From Pontibacter actiniarum (GTDB taxonomy: Bacteria > Bacteroidota > Bacteroidia > Cytophagales > Hymenobacteraceae): DNA of 64,000 nt. Location: NCBI RefSeq assembly GCF_003585765.1, contig NZ_CP021235.1:3224001-3288000 (forward strand). The letters are read 5' to 3'. The position numbers and the translations under genes were made by a program. This document shows positions 43,932 through 51,968 of the stretch, one piece after another. The number at the start of each line of letters is the position of its first letter. Within the stretch, counting starts at the first letter, position 1. Below the pieces are notes generated by a model. It made no database searches. It was not told the DNA's origin and saw only the letters and a program-made list of their open reading frames with translations.

Positions 43932-46163
43932 TTATTTCACAGTAAAAGTCGCTTCTGCCGGCCTGCCTGCCCCGAGGGCCTCGCTGCGCTTGCCGGGTAC
44001 CGCGCCGCCCACAAAAACCTTGAACCGCCCCGGCTCTATTTTCCGCTGCCCGTGCTCATCCACCATCTCCATCATTTCCGGCGTAACGGTAAAGGCCACT
44101 TTTGCAGAGGCCCCAGGCTCCAGCTTCACCCGCCGAAAAGCCTTCAGGGAGTAGAGCGGCACGGCAGCGCTTGCCTGCTCATCAGTCAGGTAAAGCTGCA
44201 CGACTTCCTCTCCTTCGTGTTCTCCGTCGTTTGTCACCGTGGCTTCCAGGGTAAGGGCTTGGTTTTTCCTGATTTTGGCGGACGCCAGTTTCATGTCGCT
44301 ATACCTGAAGCTGGCGTAGCTCAGGCCAAAGCCAAAAGGATACATTGGCTCTGCCTGCATGTAGCGGTAGGTCCGGCCTGCCATGCTGTAGTCTTCGTAA
44401 GCCGGCAGCTGGTCCAGCGATTTAGGAAAGGTAACCGGCAGTTTGCCAGAGGGGGAGGCTGCCCCAAAGATGATATCCGCTACGGCGTTGCCGCCTTCTT
44501 CCCCCGGGTACCACGCCAGCAGCACCGCGTCCGAAAGCTCGTGCACCTCCGACAGGTTCATGGGGCTACCCCCGGTAATAACTGTTATGATTGGTTTTGT
44601 ATGTCCTTCGCGAAGCTTCCTCAGAAAGTCGAGCTGGTTTTCCGGGAGGTTATAGTCCAGGCGGTCACCGTAGTGGGGCGAAGCAATGGATTCGCCTTCC
44701 TCCCCTTCCAGCACCCCTGTAAGCCCCAGCACAACAATGGTAGCGTCGGATGTCTTTGCCCCGCCTGTTGTCCAGTCCACCGGGTTTACATTTTCTCTGT
44801 CCAGCAGCGTGCCCGGCTTGTAGTGCAGCTGGCTTCCGGGGCTGATCTGCGCCGTAAGCCCCTCCAGTATGGTAACCATGTTAGGGTTAACCCCATAGTA
44901 GTTGCCGAGCAGTGCATCGATGCTGGCGGCGTTGGGGCCAACCACAAAGTAGCGCGGCAGGTTGTTCTGCAGCGGCAGCACGCCATTGTTCTTCAGCATC
45001 ACCACAGACTTCAGGGCTGCCTCCTTGGCCAGCGCCCTGTGGGCTTTGCTGTTTACTACGGTTGCTGGGATGCTCTCATAAGGATTTGTGCCTGCCGGGT
45101 CGAACATGCCCAGCTTAAACCGCGTCGCCAGGAGCGTGGCCAGAGCCCCGTCAATCTCCTCCTCTGTGACCAACCCTTGCTTTACAGCCTCCACCAGGCT
45201 GGGGTATACATCGCCGCAGTTCAGGTTTACCCCCCTTTTCAGTGCCAGGGCCGCCGCCTCTACAGCGTTTGCGGCAACAGCATGGCCCTTATAAAAGTCA
45301 GCAAGGGCTCCGCAGTCTGAAACCACGTGCCCCTTAAATCCCCACTCCCGGCGCAGGACATCATTCAGCAAAAAGTCGTTTCCGCAGCAAGGCTCCCCGT
45401 TGGTGGCGTTGTATGCACACATTACAGCCTCCACATCTGCCTCCACCAGGGCCTTAAAAGCCGGCAGGTACGTTTCGCGCATGTCCTTGACAGATGCCTG
45501 CGCGTTAAACTCATGCCGCAGCCGCTCCGGCCCACTGTGCACGGCGTAATGCTTGGCGCAGGCCGCCACTTTTAAATGGTTGGGATCCGTCCCCTGCAGG
45601 CCCTTCACAAAGGCAACACCCAGCACGGAGGTAAGGTAAGGGTCTTCGCCGTACGTCTCCTGCCCCCTTCCCCACCGCGGGTCCCGAAAGATGTTCACGT
45701 TGGGGGTCCAGAAGGTCAGGCCGGCATACTTTTGGCGATGGCCGCGTGCCACAGCGGCATTGTACATGGCGCGCGCCTCATCCGAAACAGCGCTGGCCAC
45801 TCTAAAGGCCAGGTCCTCGTCAAAGGTGGCCCCGAGGCCAATGGCCTGCGGAAACACAGTGGCCGCACCTGCGCGCCCTACGCCATGCAGCGCCTCATTC
45901 CACCAGTCATAGGCAGGAATCCCCAGGCGCTCAACAGCAGGCGAGCTGCTGGTCATCTGCTGCGCCTTCTCCTCAAGCGTCAGTTGTGAGAGCAGGCTCT
46001 TCACCCGCAGGTCCACGGGCTTCGACACATCTTTGTAAACAGGCAGCTCCTGCGCCCTGCACCCGATTGCGAACAAAAGCGCAAGTACGCATGCTAGGCT
46101 CCGAGCCACTCCTCCTGTCAATGCTGTTTTTCCTGTCTTCGCCAACTTCGTTTCGTTTATCAA
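43932..46163 (-). CDS. GH3 beta-xylosidase/beta-glucosidase, exported
   Basis: 743 residues with signal sequence (ACVLALLFAIGCRAQELP; possible lipobox AIGC). The N-terminal barrel has ERLGIPAYDWWNEALHGVGRAG, VNIFRDPRWGRGQETYGEDPYL, the Lys204-His205 pair in CAKHYAVHSGPE, and the nucleophile Asp283 in HVVSDCGALADF. The alpha/beta sandwich holds VLGLTGVLEGEEGE and LLAWYPGEEGGNAVADIIFGA; a fibronectin-III-like domain ends it. The YDWWNEALHGV motif is typical of GH3 xylan beta-xylosidases. It is divergent from the LacI regulator, with operator-like palindromes between. Confidence 0.93.
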   Translation of the reverse strand: MINETKLAKTGKTALTGGVARSLACVLALLFAIGCRAQELPVYKDVSKPVDLRVKSLLSQLTLEEKAQQMTSSSPAVERLGIPAYDWWNEALHGVGRAGAATVFPQAIGLGATFDEDLAFRVASAVSDEARAMYNAAVARGHRQKYAGLTFWTPNVNIFRDPRWGRGQETYGEDPYLTSVLGVAFVKGLQGTDPNHLKVAACAKHYAVHSGPERLRHEFNAQASVKDMRETYLPAFKALVEADVEAVMCAYNATNGEPCCGNDFLLNDVLRREWGFKGHVVSDCGALADFYKGHAVAANAVEAAALALKRGVNLNCGDVYPSLVEAVKQGLVTEEEIDGALATLLATRFKLGMFDPAGTNPYESIPATVVNSKAHRALAKEAALKSVVMLKNNGVLPLQNNLPRYFVVGPNAASIDALLGNYYGVNPNMVTILEGLTAQISPGSQLHYKPGTLLDRENVNPVDWTTGGAKTSDATIVVLGLTGVLEGEEGESIASPHYGDRLDYNLPENQLDFLRKLREGHTKPIITVITGGSPMNLSEVHELSDAVLLAWYPGEEGGNAVADIIFGAASPSGKLPVTFPKSLDQLPAYEDYSMAGRTYRYMQAEPMYPFGFGLSYASFRYSDMKLASAKIRKNQALTLEATVTNDGEHEGEEVVQLYLTDEQASAAVPLYSLKAFRRVKLEPGASAKVAFTVTPEMMEMVDEHGQRKIEPGRFKVFVGGAVPGKRSEALGAGRPAEATFTVK

Positions 46164-46341
46164 CTTTTAGCTTCAGATCATTTTATGGTGTCTTGCTCCG
46201 CAACAGGCTACACATCAAAGCATTGCCTGTTTCTTCACACTGCAAAGAGAACCGATTTAAGGGAGCCAATCCTCTTCGTACTTACCGAAGCACTCTACTG
46301 CTCAACTAGTAGTGAGTGCTTCCTTACCACACTGTAAACAT

Positions 46342-46349
46342 CAAACATA
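46342..46349 (-). promoter_or_regulatory. candidate -7 element for the GH3/SusCD arm
   Basis: The minus strand reads TATGTTTG, an exact TAnnTTTG match, 179 nt upstream of the GH3 start. The operator-like palindrome at 46361-46374 lies immediately upstream, between where the -7 and -33 boxes would be, as expected for repression. The -33 box itself is not clear. Confidence 0.4.
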
Positions 46350-46360
46350 TTTTTTACTTT

Positions 46361-46374
46361 CGCAACCGATTGCA
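46361..46374. promoter_or_regulatory. LacI-family operator candidate 1
   Basis: CGCAACCGATTGCA, a 14-bp near-palindrome with the central CG typical of LacI/PurR operators. It is the near-exact reverse complement of candidate 2 (13 of 14 positions), and both lie in the divergent promoter region of a lacI-type gene. Confidence 0.65.
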
Positions 46375-46597
46375 GAAACTTTTTTTTCCAACAAAGCCGT
46401 ACAAGCTGCAAAAAGTATCAAAATCACCTTCTTTAATACCAAGCCAGCATCAGAAAACAGGAATACATGACCGCATAAGTATATTTTTCTACCCAAAAAT
46501 GACGCATTGCAAAAAAAATGCTGTACATTGTGGTGACTAAGCGCTCACTGTCGCAACTTTAACTCGATTAATTACGGATTATATCGCAGAATAGCAT

Positions 46598-46611
46598 TGC
46601 AATCGGTTGCA
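46598..46611. promoter_or_regulatory. LacI-family operator candidate 2
   Basis: TGCAATCGGTTGCA, half-sites TGCAA/TTGCA around a central CG, 39 nt before the regulator ATG, well placed for autoregulation. Its centre is 237 bp from candidate 1, a spacing that would permit looping. Confidence 0.65.
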
Positions 46612-46650
46612 TTACTTAAATTCGGCAGGCATCGTTACAAAAAAATTATC

Positions 46651-47694
46651 ATGGAGAAAGAAGTAACCATTTATGATATAGCAAAAGAGTTGTCCATTTC
46701 CCCCACCACGGTGAGTAGAGGCCTGAACAACCACCCTGCGGTTAACAAGAACACAAAGCAGAAGATTATTGACGTGGCCAGCCAAATGGGGTATCGCTCT
46801 AACACTTTTGCCAGCAAGCTCAGAAAGCAGCGCACCAACACGATTGGGGTGATCGTACCCCGGCTGGACAGTAACTTTCAGTCTTGTGTGATGGCAGGCA
46901 TGGAGAAGGTGGCGAACGAGGCAGGCTACAACCTGATCATAAGCCAGTCACTGGAAACGGTTCAGAAGGAGATCGCCAACGCGAGAACCATGTTCGACAA
47001 CCGGGTAGACGGCCTGCTGGTGTCCATTGCCTACGACACAGAGAACATAGACCACTTTGAGCCTTTCTTCAGCAAGGGCATTCCGGTGCTTTTCTACGAC
47101 AGGGTGCCGGAGCATAAGAAGTGCACCAGCATCGTGATAGACAACATACAGGCCGCCTACAAGGCCACCGCCCACCTGGTGGAGCAGGGCTGCAGCAATA
47201 TCGTGCACATCAGCGGCAACCTGAAGGTGAATGTATACAAAGACAGACTCAAGGGCTTTAAGTACGCCTTAATGGACAGCGACCTGCCTTTCAGCGAGTC
47301 CTCCGTTATCACAACGAACCTAAACGAAGAGGCGGGCATACAGGCTGCCAAGCAGATCCTGCAGATGAACCCGAGACCGGACGGCATTTTTGTAGCCAAC
47401 GACAACTGCGCCGTCAGCTGCGTGAAGACACTCAAGCAAGCCGGCGTTCGCATACCCGAAGACATCGCCGTGGTAGGCTTCAACAACGACCCCATTACCC
47501 GGGTGATTGAACCAAACCTGACGTCCGTGGACTACCCGGGCAATGAAATGGGCGAAGTAGCCGTCAGGAGCCTTATCAACTACCTGGACGGCATGTCAGA
47601 TGTAAGCCTCACGAACACGATCACGCTCCGTTCCGAGCTGGTTGTGCGCGAGTCCACGACAAGAACCGGGGCGACAGGCGCTGTTGCGCCCTAA
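46651..47694 (+). CDS. LacI-family transcriptional regulator of the xylan locus
   Basis: 347 residues from ATG 46651. The start is fixed by the helix-turn-helix: VTIYDIAKELSISPTTVSRGLNNHPAVNKNTKQKII, with the hinge helix ASKLRKQRTNTIGVIVP. The ligand-binding domain is of the periplasmic-binding-protein type (VDGLLVSIAYDT, GIPVLFYDRVPE, VIDNIQAAYKATAHLVEQGC, RPDGIFVANDNCAVSCVKTLKQAGVRIPEDIAVVGFNNDPI). It probably represses both arms until a sugar or sugar-acid inducer binds. Most Bacteroidota polysaccharide loci instead use hybrid two-component systems, ECF sigma factors or SusR/AraC types, so a LacI regulator placed between the arms is worth noting. Confidence 0.93.
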   Translation: MEKEVTIYDIAKELSISPTTVSRGLNNHPAVNKNTKQKIIDVASQMGYRSNTFASKLRKQRTNTIGVIVPRLDSNFQSCVMAGMEKVANEAGYNLIISQSLETVQKEIANARTMFDNRVDGLLVSIAYDTENIDHFEPFFSKGIPVLFYDRVPEHKKCTSIVIDNIQAAYKATAHLVEQGCSNIVHISGNLKVNVYKDRLKGFKYALMDSDLPFSESSVITTNLNEEAGIQAAKQILQMNPRPDGIFVANDNCAVSCVKTLKQAGVRIPEDIAVVGFNNDPITRVIEPNLTSVDYPGNEMGEVAVRSLINYLDGMSDVSLTNTITLRSELVVRESTTRTGATGAVAP

Positions 47695-47745
47695 GCCCCC
47701 TGTGCAGCTCTTAAACCCCTTGTTTCACTACCAAACGTACACAGC

Positions 47746-49911
47746 ATGAAGCGAAAGCCTGTTTCCCTTTTACTGCTCCTGTTATTTTTGTTATCCGCAA
47801 ACCACCGGCTGCTGGCCGAAGATGGCTATAGGCTGTGGCAAAGGTATGAGCAGGTGCAGGATGCCGCCCGGCTGCAGGCCTACCGCCAGGCACTGAACGA
47901 ACTGGTTGTACAGGGGAACTCGCCCACCCTTACGGTGGCGCAACAGGAACTGCAAACAGGGCTTAGCAGCTTGCTGGGCCAGCCATTAGCGGCTGTAAAG
48001 AGCCCCACGAAGCAAAACATACTGGTGGCCGGCACCCCTTCCGGCTCTGCCCTTGTAAAAGAACTGGCCACAGCGGCCAGGCTAAAGCCGCTCGGGGAGG
48101 AAGGCTACCTGCTGCTCACCACCGCTAAAGACGGAAAGCAGTACACCGTTATCGCCGCCAACACCGACATCGGCGTGCTGTACGGAAGCTTTCATTTTCT
48201 GCGGCTGCTACAGACACAGCAGGACATCGGGAAGCTATCGCTCGCGAGCAGCCCTAAAATCAAACACCGCGTGCTGAACCACTGGGACAACCTGGACAGA
48301 ACCGTAGAACGCGGCTACTCCGGCTTTTCGCTTTGGGACTGGCACCGCCTCCCGGGCTACATAGACCAGCGCTACCTCGACTATGCAAGGGCCAACGCTT
48401 CTGTCGGCATCAACGGCACTGTGCTGACGAACGTGAATGCCAACGCCCTGGTGCTTACCCAGGATTACCTTAAAAAAGTAGCCGCACTGGCAGACGCCTT
48501 CCGCCCCTACGGCCTGAAAGTATACTTAACCGCCCGCTTTAGCGCCCCCATCGAGATCGGCGGCCTGAAAACGGCCGACCCGCTGGACCCGCAGGTACAG
48601 GCCTGGTGGAAACAGAAGGCAGACGAGATTTATACATTGATCCCGGACTTCGGCGGCTTTTTGGTGAAGGCAAACTCAGAGGGGCAGCCAGGGCCGCAGA
48701 ACTACGGCAGAACACACGCAGACGGCGCCAACATGCTGGCCGATGCCGTCGCCCCGCATAAGGGCATTGTGATGTGGCGCGCCTTCGTTTACAGCGAAGA
48801 TGAGCCCGATGACCGCGCCAAGCAGGCGTACAACGAGTTTAAGCCGCTGGACGGCCAGTTCAGAGACAATGTGCTGGTACAGGTGAAGAACGGGGCCATC
48901 GACTTTCAGCCGCGCGAGCCCTTCCATCCGCTTTTCGGCGCTATGCCGAAGACACCGCTGATGCTGGAGCTGCAGATCACGCAGGAGTACCTGGGGCAGG
49001 GCACCACGCTGGCCTACCTCTCCCCCATGTACAAAGAAACGCTGGCGTCTGACACCTACGCGAAGGGCAAAGGCACCACGGTTGCCAAAGTGGTCGACGG
49101 TTCTGTTGACAAGCATCGGCTGACCGGTATAGCAGGCGTAGCCAACATCGGCACCGACCGCAACTGGACCGGCCACCAGTTCGGGCAGGCCAACTGGTAC
49201 TCCTTCGGCCGCCTCGCCTGGGACCATGCCCTCTCCCCCGAAGCCATTGCAGACGAGTGGATCAAAATGACTTTCACCGGCGAGCAGGAGTTTGTGGCAC
49301 CGGTAAAGAACATGATGATGAACTCGCATGAGGCCGTGGTAAACTACATGACCCCGCTTGGGCTGCACCACATCATGGGCTGGTCGCACCACTACGGCCC
49401 CGGTCCCTGGATCAAGGACAAGCACCGCGCCGACTGGACTTCCGTGTACTACCACCGCGCCGACGAAAAGGGGATCGGTTTTGACCGCACTGCCTCCGGC
49501 AGCAACGCCGTCAACCAGTACTTCCCCCCTGTCGCCAAAGAGTTTGGCAGCCTGAAACGGTGCCCCGAAAAGTACCTGCTCTGGTTCCACCACGTGGACT
49601 GGGACCATCAGGTAAACTCGGGCAGAACGCTCTGGAACGAGCTCTGCTACCGCTACAGCAGCGGCGTAGACTCGGTGCGCCAGATGCAAAAGACATGGGA
49701 CAGCCTGGAGGGCATGGTGGACCGGGAGCGCTTCTCGCATGTGAAGCAGTTCCTGGCGATACAGGAGCAGGAGGCGGCGTGGTGGCGCGATGCCTGCCTG
49801 CTGTACTTCCAGACATTCTCTAAAAGGCCGATACCGCAGGATTTGGAAAAACCGGCGCATACCCTGGACTACTACATGAGCCTGGACCCGCAGTTTGTTC
49901 CGGGCATATAA
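47746..49911 (+). CDS. GH67 alpha-glucuronidase
   Basis: 721 residues with signal peptide (LLLLLFLLSANHRLLAEDG), so periplasmic or exported. GH67 features: an N-terminal alpha/beta domain, then the barrel with LNHWDNLDRTVERGYSGFSLWDW, RYLDYARANASVGINGTVLTNVNAN, FGGFLVKANSEGQPGPQNYGR (catalytic acid Glu near residue 311), FHPLFGAMPKTPLMLELQITQEYLGQGT and the C-terminal helical domain HIMGWSHHYGPGPW. GH67 enzymes cut 4-O-methylglucuronate only from the non-reducing terminal xylose of short oligosaccharides, complementing GH115 of the left arm. 51 bp after the regulator. Confidence 0.95.
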   Translation: MKRKPVSLLLLLLFLLSANHRLLAEDGYRLWQRYEQVQDAARLQAYRQALNELVVQGNSPTLTVAQQELQTGLSSLLGQPLAAVKSPTKQNILVAGTPSGSALVKELATAARLKPLGEEGYLLLTTAKDGKQYTVIAANTDIGVLYGSFHFLRLLQTQQDIGKLSLASSPKIKHRVLNHWDNLDRTVERGYSGFSLWDWHRLPGYIDQRYLDYARANASVGINGTVLTNVNANALVLTQDYLKKVAALADAFRPYGLKVYLTARFSAPIEIGGLKTADPLDPQVQAWWKQKADEIYTLIPDFGGFLVKANSEGQPGPQNYGRTHADGANMLADAVAPHKGIVMWRAFVYSEDEPDDRAKQAYNEFKPLDGQFRDNVLVQVKNGAIDFQPREPFHPLFGAMPKTPLMLELQITQEYLGQGTTLAYLSPMYKETLASDTYAKGKGTTVAKVVDGSVDKHRLTGIAGVANIGTDRNWTGHQFGQANWYSFGRLAWDHALSPEAIADEWIKMTFTGEQEFVAPVKNMMMNSHEAVVNYMTPLGLHHIMGWSHHYGPGPWIKDKHRADWTSVYYHRADEKGIGFDRTASGSNAVNQYFPPVAKEFGSLKRCPEKYLLWFHHVDWDHQVNSGRTLWNELCYRYSSGVDSVRQMQKTWDSLEGMVDRERFSHVKQFLAIQEQEAAWWRDACLLYFQTFSKRPIPQDLEKPAHTLDYYMSLDPQFVPGI

Positions 49912-49930
49912 ACATACAACACACTTATCT

Positions 49931-50689
49931 ATGGATTCTAATTCTAACGCAGCGACGAAAACGGCCCTTGTAACAGGCGGGGCATCCGGCTTGGGCTATG
50001 CCATCGCAGAGAAATTTGTGCAGCAAAATATCCGCACGATCATCATCGGCAGAAACGAGCAGAAGCTGCAGGCGGCCAAGGAGAAGTTCGGCAGCCTGTG
50101 CTCTTATGTCGTTTTCGACCTGACGAACCTGGCAGGGATTCCGACCCTCGTTGCCAACCTGGAGCAGGAGCACGGCAAGATCGACATATTGGTCAACAAC
50201 GCGGGCATTAACATGAAGAAGCCATTTACAGAGGTAACCGACGAAGAGTTCCAGCGGATTATACTTACCAACGTGACAGCCGTGTTTGCCCTCAGCCGTG
50301 AGGTGGTAAAAACCATGCTGCCGCACCAGAGCGGGGCAATCGTCAATATCAGCTCCATGGCGGCCCAGTACGGCATTCCGAAAGTGATCGCCTACACGGC
50401 CTCTAAAACGGCTATCGAGGGCATGACCCGCTCCATGGCCGTGGACCTGTCGCCGCAAGGCATACGGGTAAACTGCGTTGCTCCCGGCTTTATCGCCACC
50501 GACATGTCGGCCAAGGCGCTTGACAACGACCCGGAGCGCAAGAACAAGGTGCTGTCGCGCACGCCGATGGGCAAATTAGGCACACCAGCCGATGTGGCAG
50601 AAGCCGTTTACTACTACGCCACAGAGGGCGCCAGGTACGTAACAGGCACCGTGCTTCCTGTAGATGGGGGCAACTCGATCGGGTTTTAG
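49931..50689 (+). CDS. SDR oxidoreductase, likely D-fructuronate reductase
   Basis: 252 residues from ATG 49931. Classical short-chain dehydrogenase: TALVTGGASGLGYAIAEKF (NAD(P) site), DILVNNAGINMKKPF, catalytic Ser141/142, Tyr155 and Lys159 (YTASK), and DLSPQGIRVNCVAPGFIATDMS. Close in style to gluconate 5-dehydrogenase/KduD and to the SDR enzyme of the Bacillus uxu operon. The locus has uxaC and uxuA but no UxuB of the long-chain mannitol-dehydrogenase type, so this gene fills the missing reduction of fructuronate to mannonate (inference from pathway gap and context). 19 bp after GH67. Confidence 0.85.
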   Translation: MDSNSNAATKTALVTGGASGLGYAIAEKFVQQNIRTIIIGRNEQKLQAAKEKFGSLCSYVVFDLTNLAGIPTLVANLEQEHGKIDILVNNAGINMKKPFTEVTDEEFQRIILTNVTAVFALSREVVKTMLPHQSGAIVNISSMAAQYGIPKVIAYTASKTAIEGMTRSMAVDLSPQGIRVNCVAPGFIATDMSAKALDNDPERKNKVLSRTPMGKLGTPADVAEAVYYYATEGARYVTGTVLPVDGGNSIGF

Positions 50690-50703
50690 CGCTGTAACCG
50701 CAC

Positions 50704-50741
50704 GCTACCGGCTGCAAAGCGGCATGCTTTGCCCCGGTAGC
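50704..50741 (+). terminator. intra-operon hairpin between SDR and GH10 genes
   Basis: GCTACCGG pairs with CCGGTAGC and inner GCAAAGC with GCTTTGC around a GGCAT loop, 14 nt after the SDR stop. There is no T-run, so it may be a partial terminator or an RNA processing/stability element that sets different levels for the GH67-SDR and GH10-xylBA segments. Confidence 0.5.
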
Positions 50742-50786
50742 TTACCGCCTGCTTTTACCCTGTCTTTCACCGTTCAAAACCGGATC

Positions 50787-51965
50787 ATGAAAAAACACAA
50801 CGCCTTACTCGCCTCCTCGCTTCTGCTCGCGGCCATCGCATTCGGCTGCACAGAGGCACAGCCTGCTGCCACGGAGGAAGCAGCACAGGAGCAGGCTGCC
50901 ACCGCGCCTGCTTCCCTAAAGGATGCTTTTGAGCAGGACTTTCATGTGGGCGCGGCGCTCAACGGCTACCAGGCCAGCGGCAAAGACGCGAAAGCCACCG
51001 CTATTATTACCCGGCAGTTTAACACCATCAGCCCGGAGAACCTGCTGAAGTGGGGCTCTGTGCACCCGCAGCCGGGGGAGTATACCTTTGGGCCAGCCGA
51101 CGAGTACGTGGCCCTGGGCGAGAAGCACAACATGTTCGTCGTGGGCCATACCTTGGTTTGGCACAACCAGACGCCGAACTGGGTGTTTGAAGACGGCAAG
51201 GGCAAGCCCGCCAGCAAAGAGGCCCTGCTACAGCGCATGGAAGACCACATCAACACCGTGGCCGGACGCTACAAAGGCAGGGTCGACGGCTGGGATGTGG
51301 TAAACGAGGCACTGAACGACGACGGCACCCTGCGCGAATCCAAGTGGCACAGCATCATCGGGGAGGAGTACCTGGAGAAGGCCTTCCGCCTGGCACATAA
51401 GGCCGCCCCGGACGCGGAGCTCTACTACAACGACTATAACCTCTGGAAACCGGCCAAGCGCGACGGTGCCATTCGCCTGGTGCAGCACCTGCAGCGCCAA
51501 GGCGTGCAGGTAGACGGCATCGGCATGCAGGGGCACTGGGGGCTGGAGCATCCCTCCATCGGGCAGATCGAGGAAAGCATCCTGGCTTTCTCAAAGCTGG
51601 GGAAGGTAATGATCACAGAGCTCGACATCGACGTGCTGCCGAACCCAAGCAACCGCAACGGCGCCGACATCGACGCGACCTTCGACTTCGACGAGAAGTA
51701 TAACGTGTACACCAACGGCCTGCCGGACTCCGTGCAGCAGCAACTTGCCCGGCGCTACGCCGACATCTTTGCGCTCTTTCACAAGCACCGCGACAAGATC
51801 AGCCGCGTTACTTTCTGGGGCGTGACCGATGCGAACTCCTGGCTGAACGACTGGCCCATACAGGGGCGCACCAGCCATCCGCTGCTCTTTGACCGCAACT
51901 ACAACCCGAAACCGGCCTTTGAAGCGGTATTAAACTCTGTCTCTACAAACTCACCTGCTCAATAG
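50787..51965 (+). CDS. GH10 endo-1,4-beta-xylanase, lipoprotein
   Basis: 392 residues from ATG 50787, which opens a lipoprotein signal (SLLLAAIAFGCTEAQ, Cys21). A short Ala/Glu/Gln-rich linker (about 22-42) leads to a complete GH10 barrel: FHVGAALNGYQ, NTISPENLLKWGSVHPQPGEYTF, VGHTLVWHNQTPNWVF, the acid/base Glu174 in GWDVVNEALND, GIGMQGHWGL, the nucleophile Glu278 in VMITELDIDVLP, and FWGVTDANSWLND. It cuts the xylan backbone and tolerates side chains. The lipobox and linker suggest a surface-anchored or periplasmic enzyme. No extra binding module. Confidence 0.95.
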   Translation: MKKHNALLASSLLLAAIAFGCTEAQPAATEEAAQEQAATAPASLKDAFEQDFHVGAALNGYQASGKDAKATAIITRQFNTISPENLLKWGSVHPQPGEYTFGPADEYVALGEKHNMFVVGHTLVWHNQTPNWVFEDGKGKPASKEALLQRMEDHINTVAGRYKGRVDGWDVVNEALNDDGTLRESKWHSIIGEEYLEKAFRLAHKAAPDAELYYNDYNLWKPAKRDGAIRLVQHLQRQGVQVDGIGMQGHWGLEHPSIGQIEESILAFSKLGKVMITELDIDVLPNPSNRNGADIDATFDFDEKYNVYTNGLPDSVQQQLARRYADIFALFHKHRDKISRVTFWGVTDANSWLNDWPIQGRTSHPLLFDRNYNPKPAFEAVLNSVSTNSPAQ

Positions 51966-51968
51966 TAT

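Larger units (their letters stand above)
46164..46650. other. AT-rich divergent regulatory region of the xylan locus
   Basis: 487 bases between the GH3 gene and the LacI-type regulator, visibly richer in A and T than the flanking genes (46330-46530 has long A/T runs). It contains both operator candidates and the -7 element listed above. No small gene looks credible. Confidence 0.7.

Noticed and set aside
46570-46650. Longer LacI start at 46597
   Set aside because: It would be a TTG inside the operator palindrome; the ATG at 46651 opens the helix-turn-helix directly.
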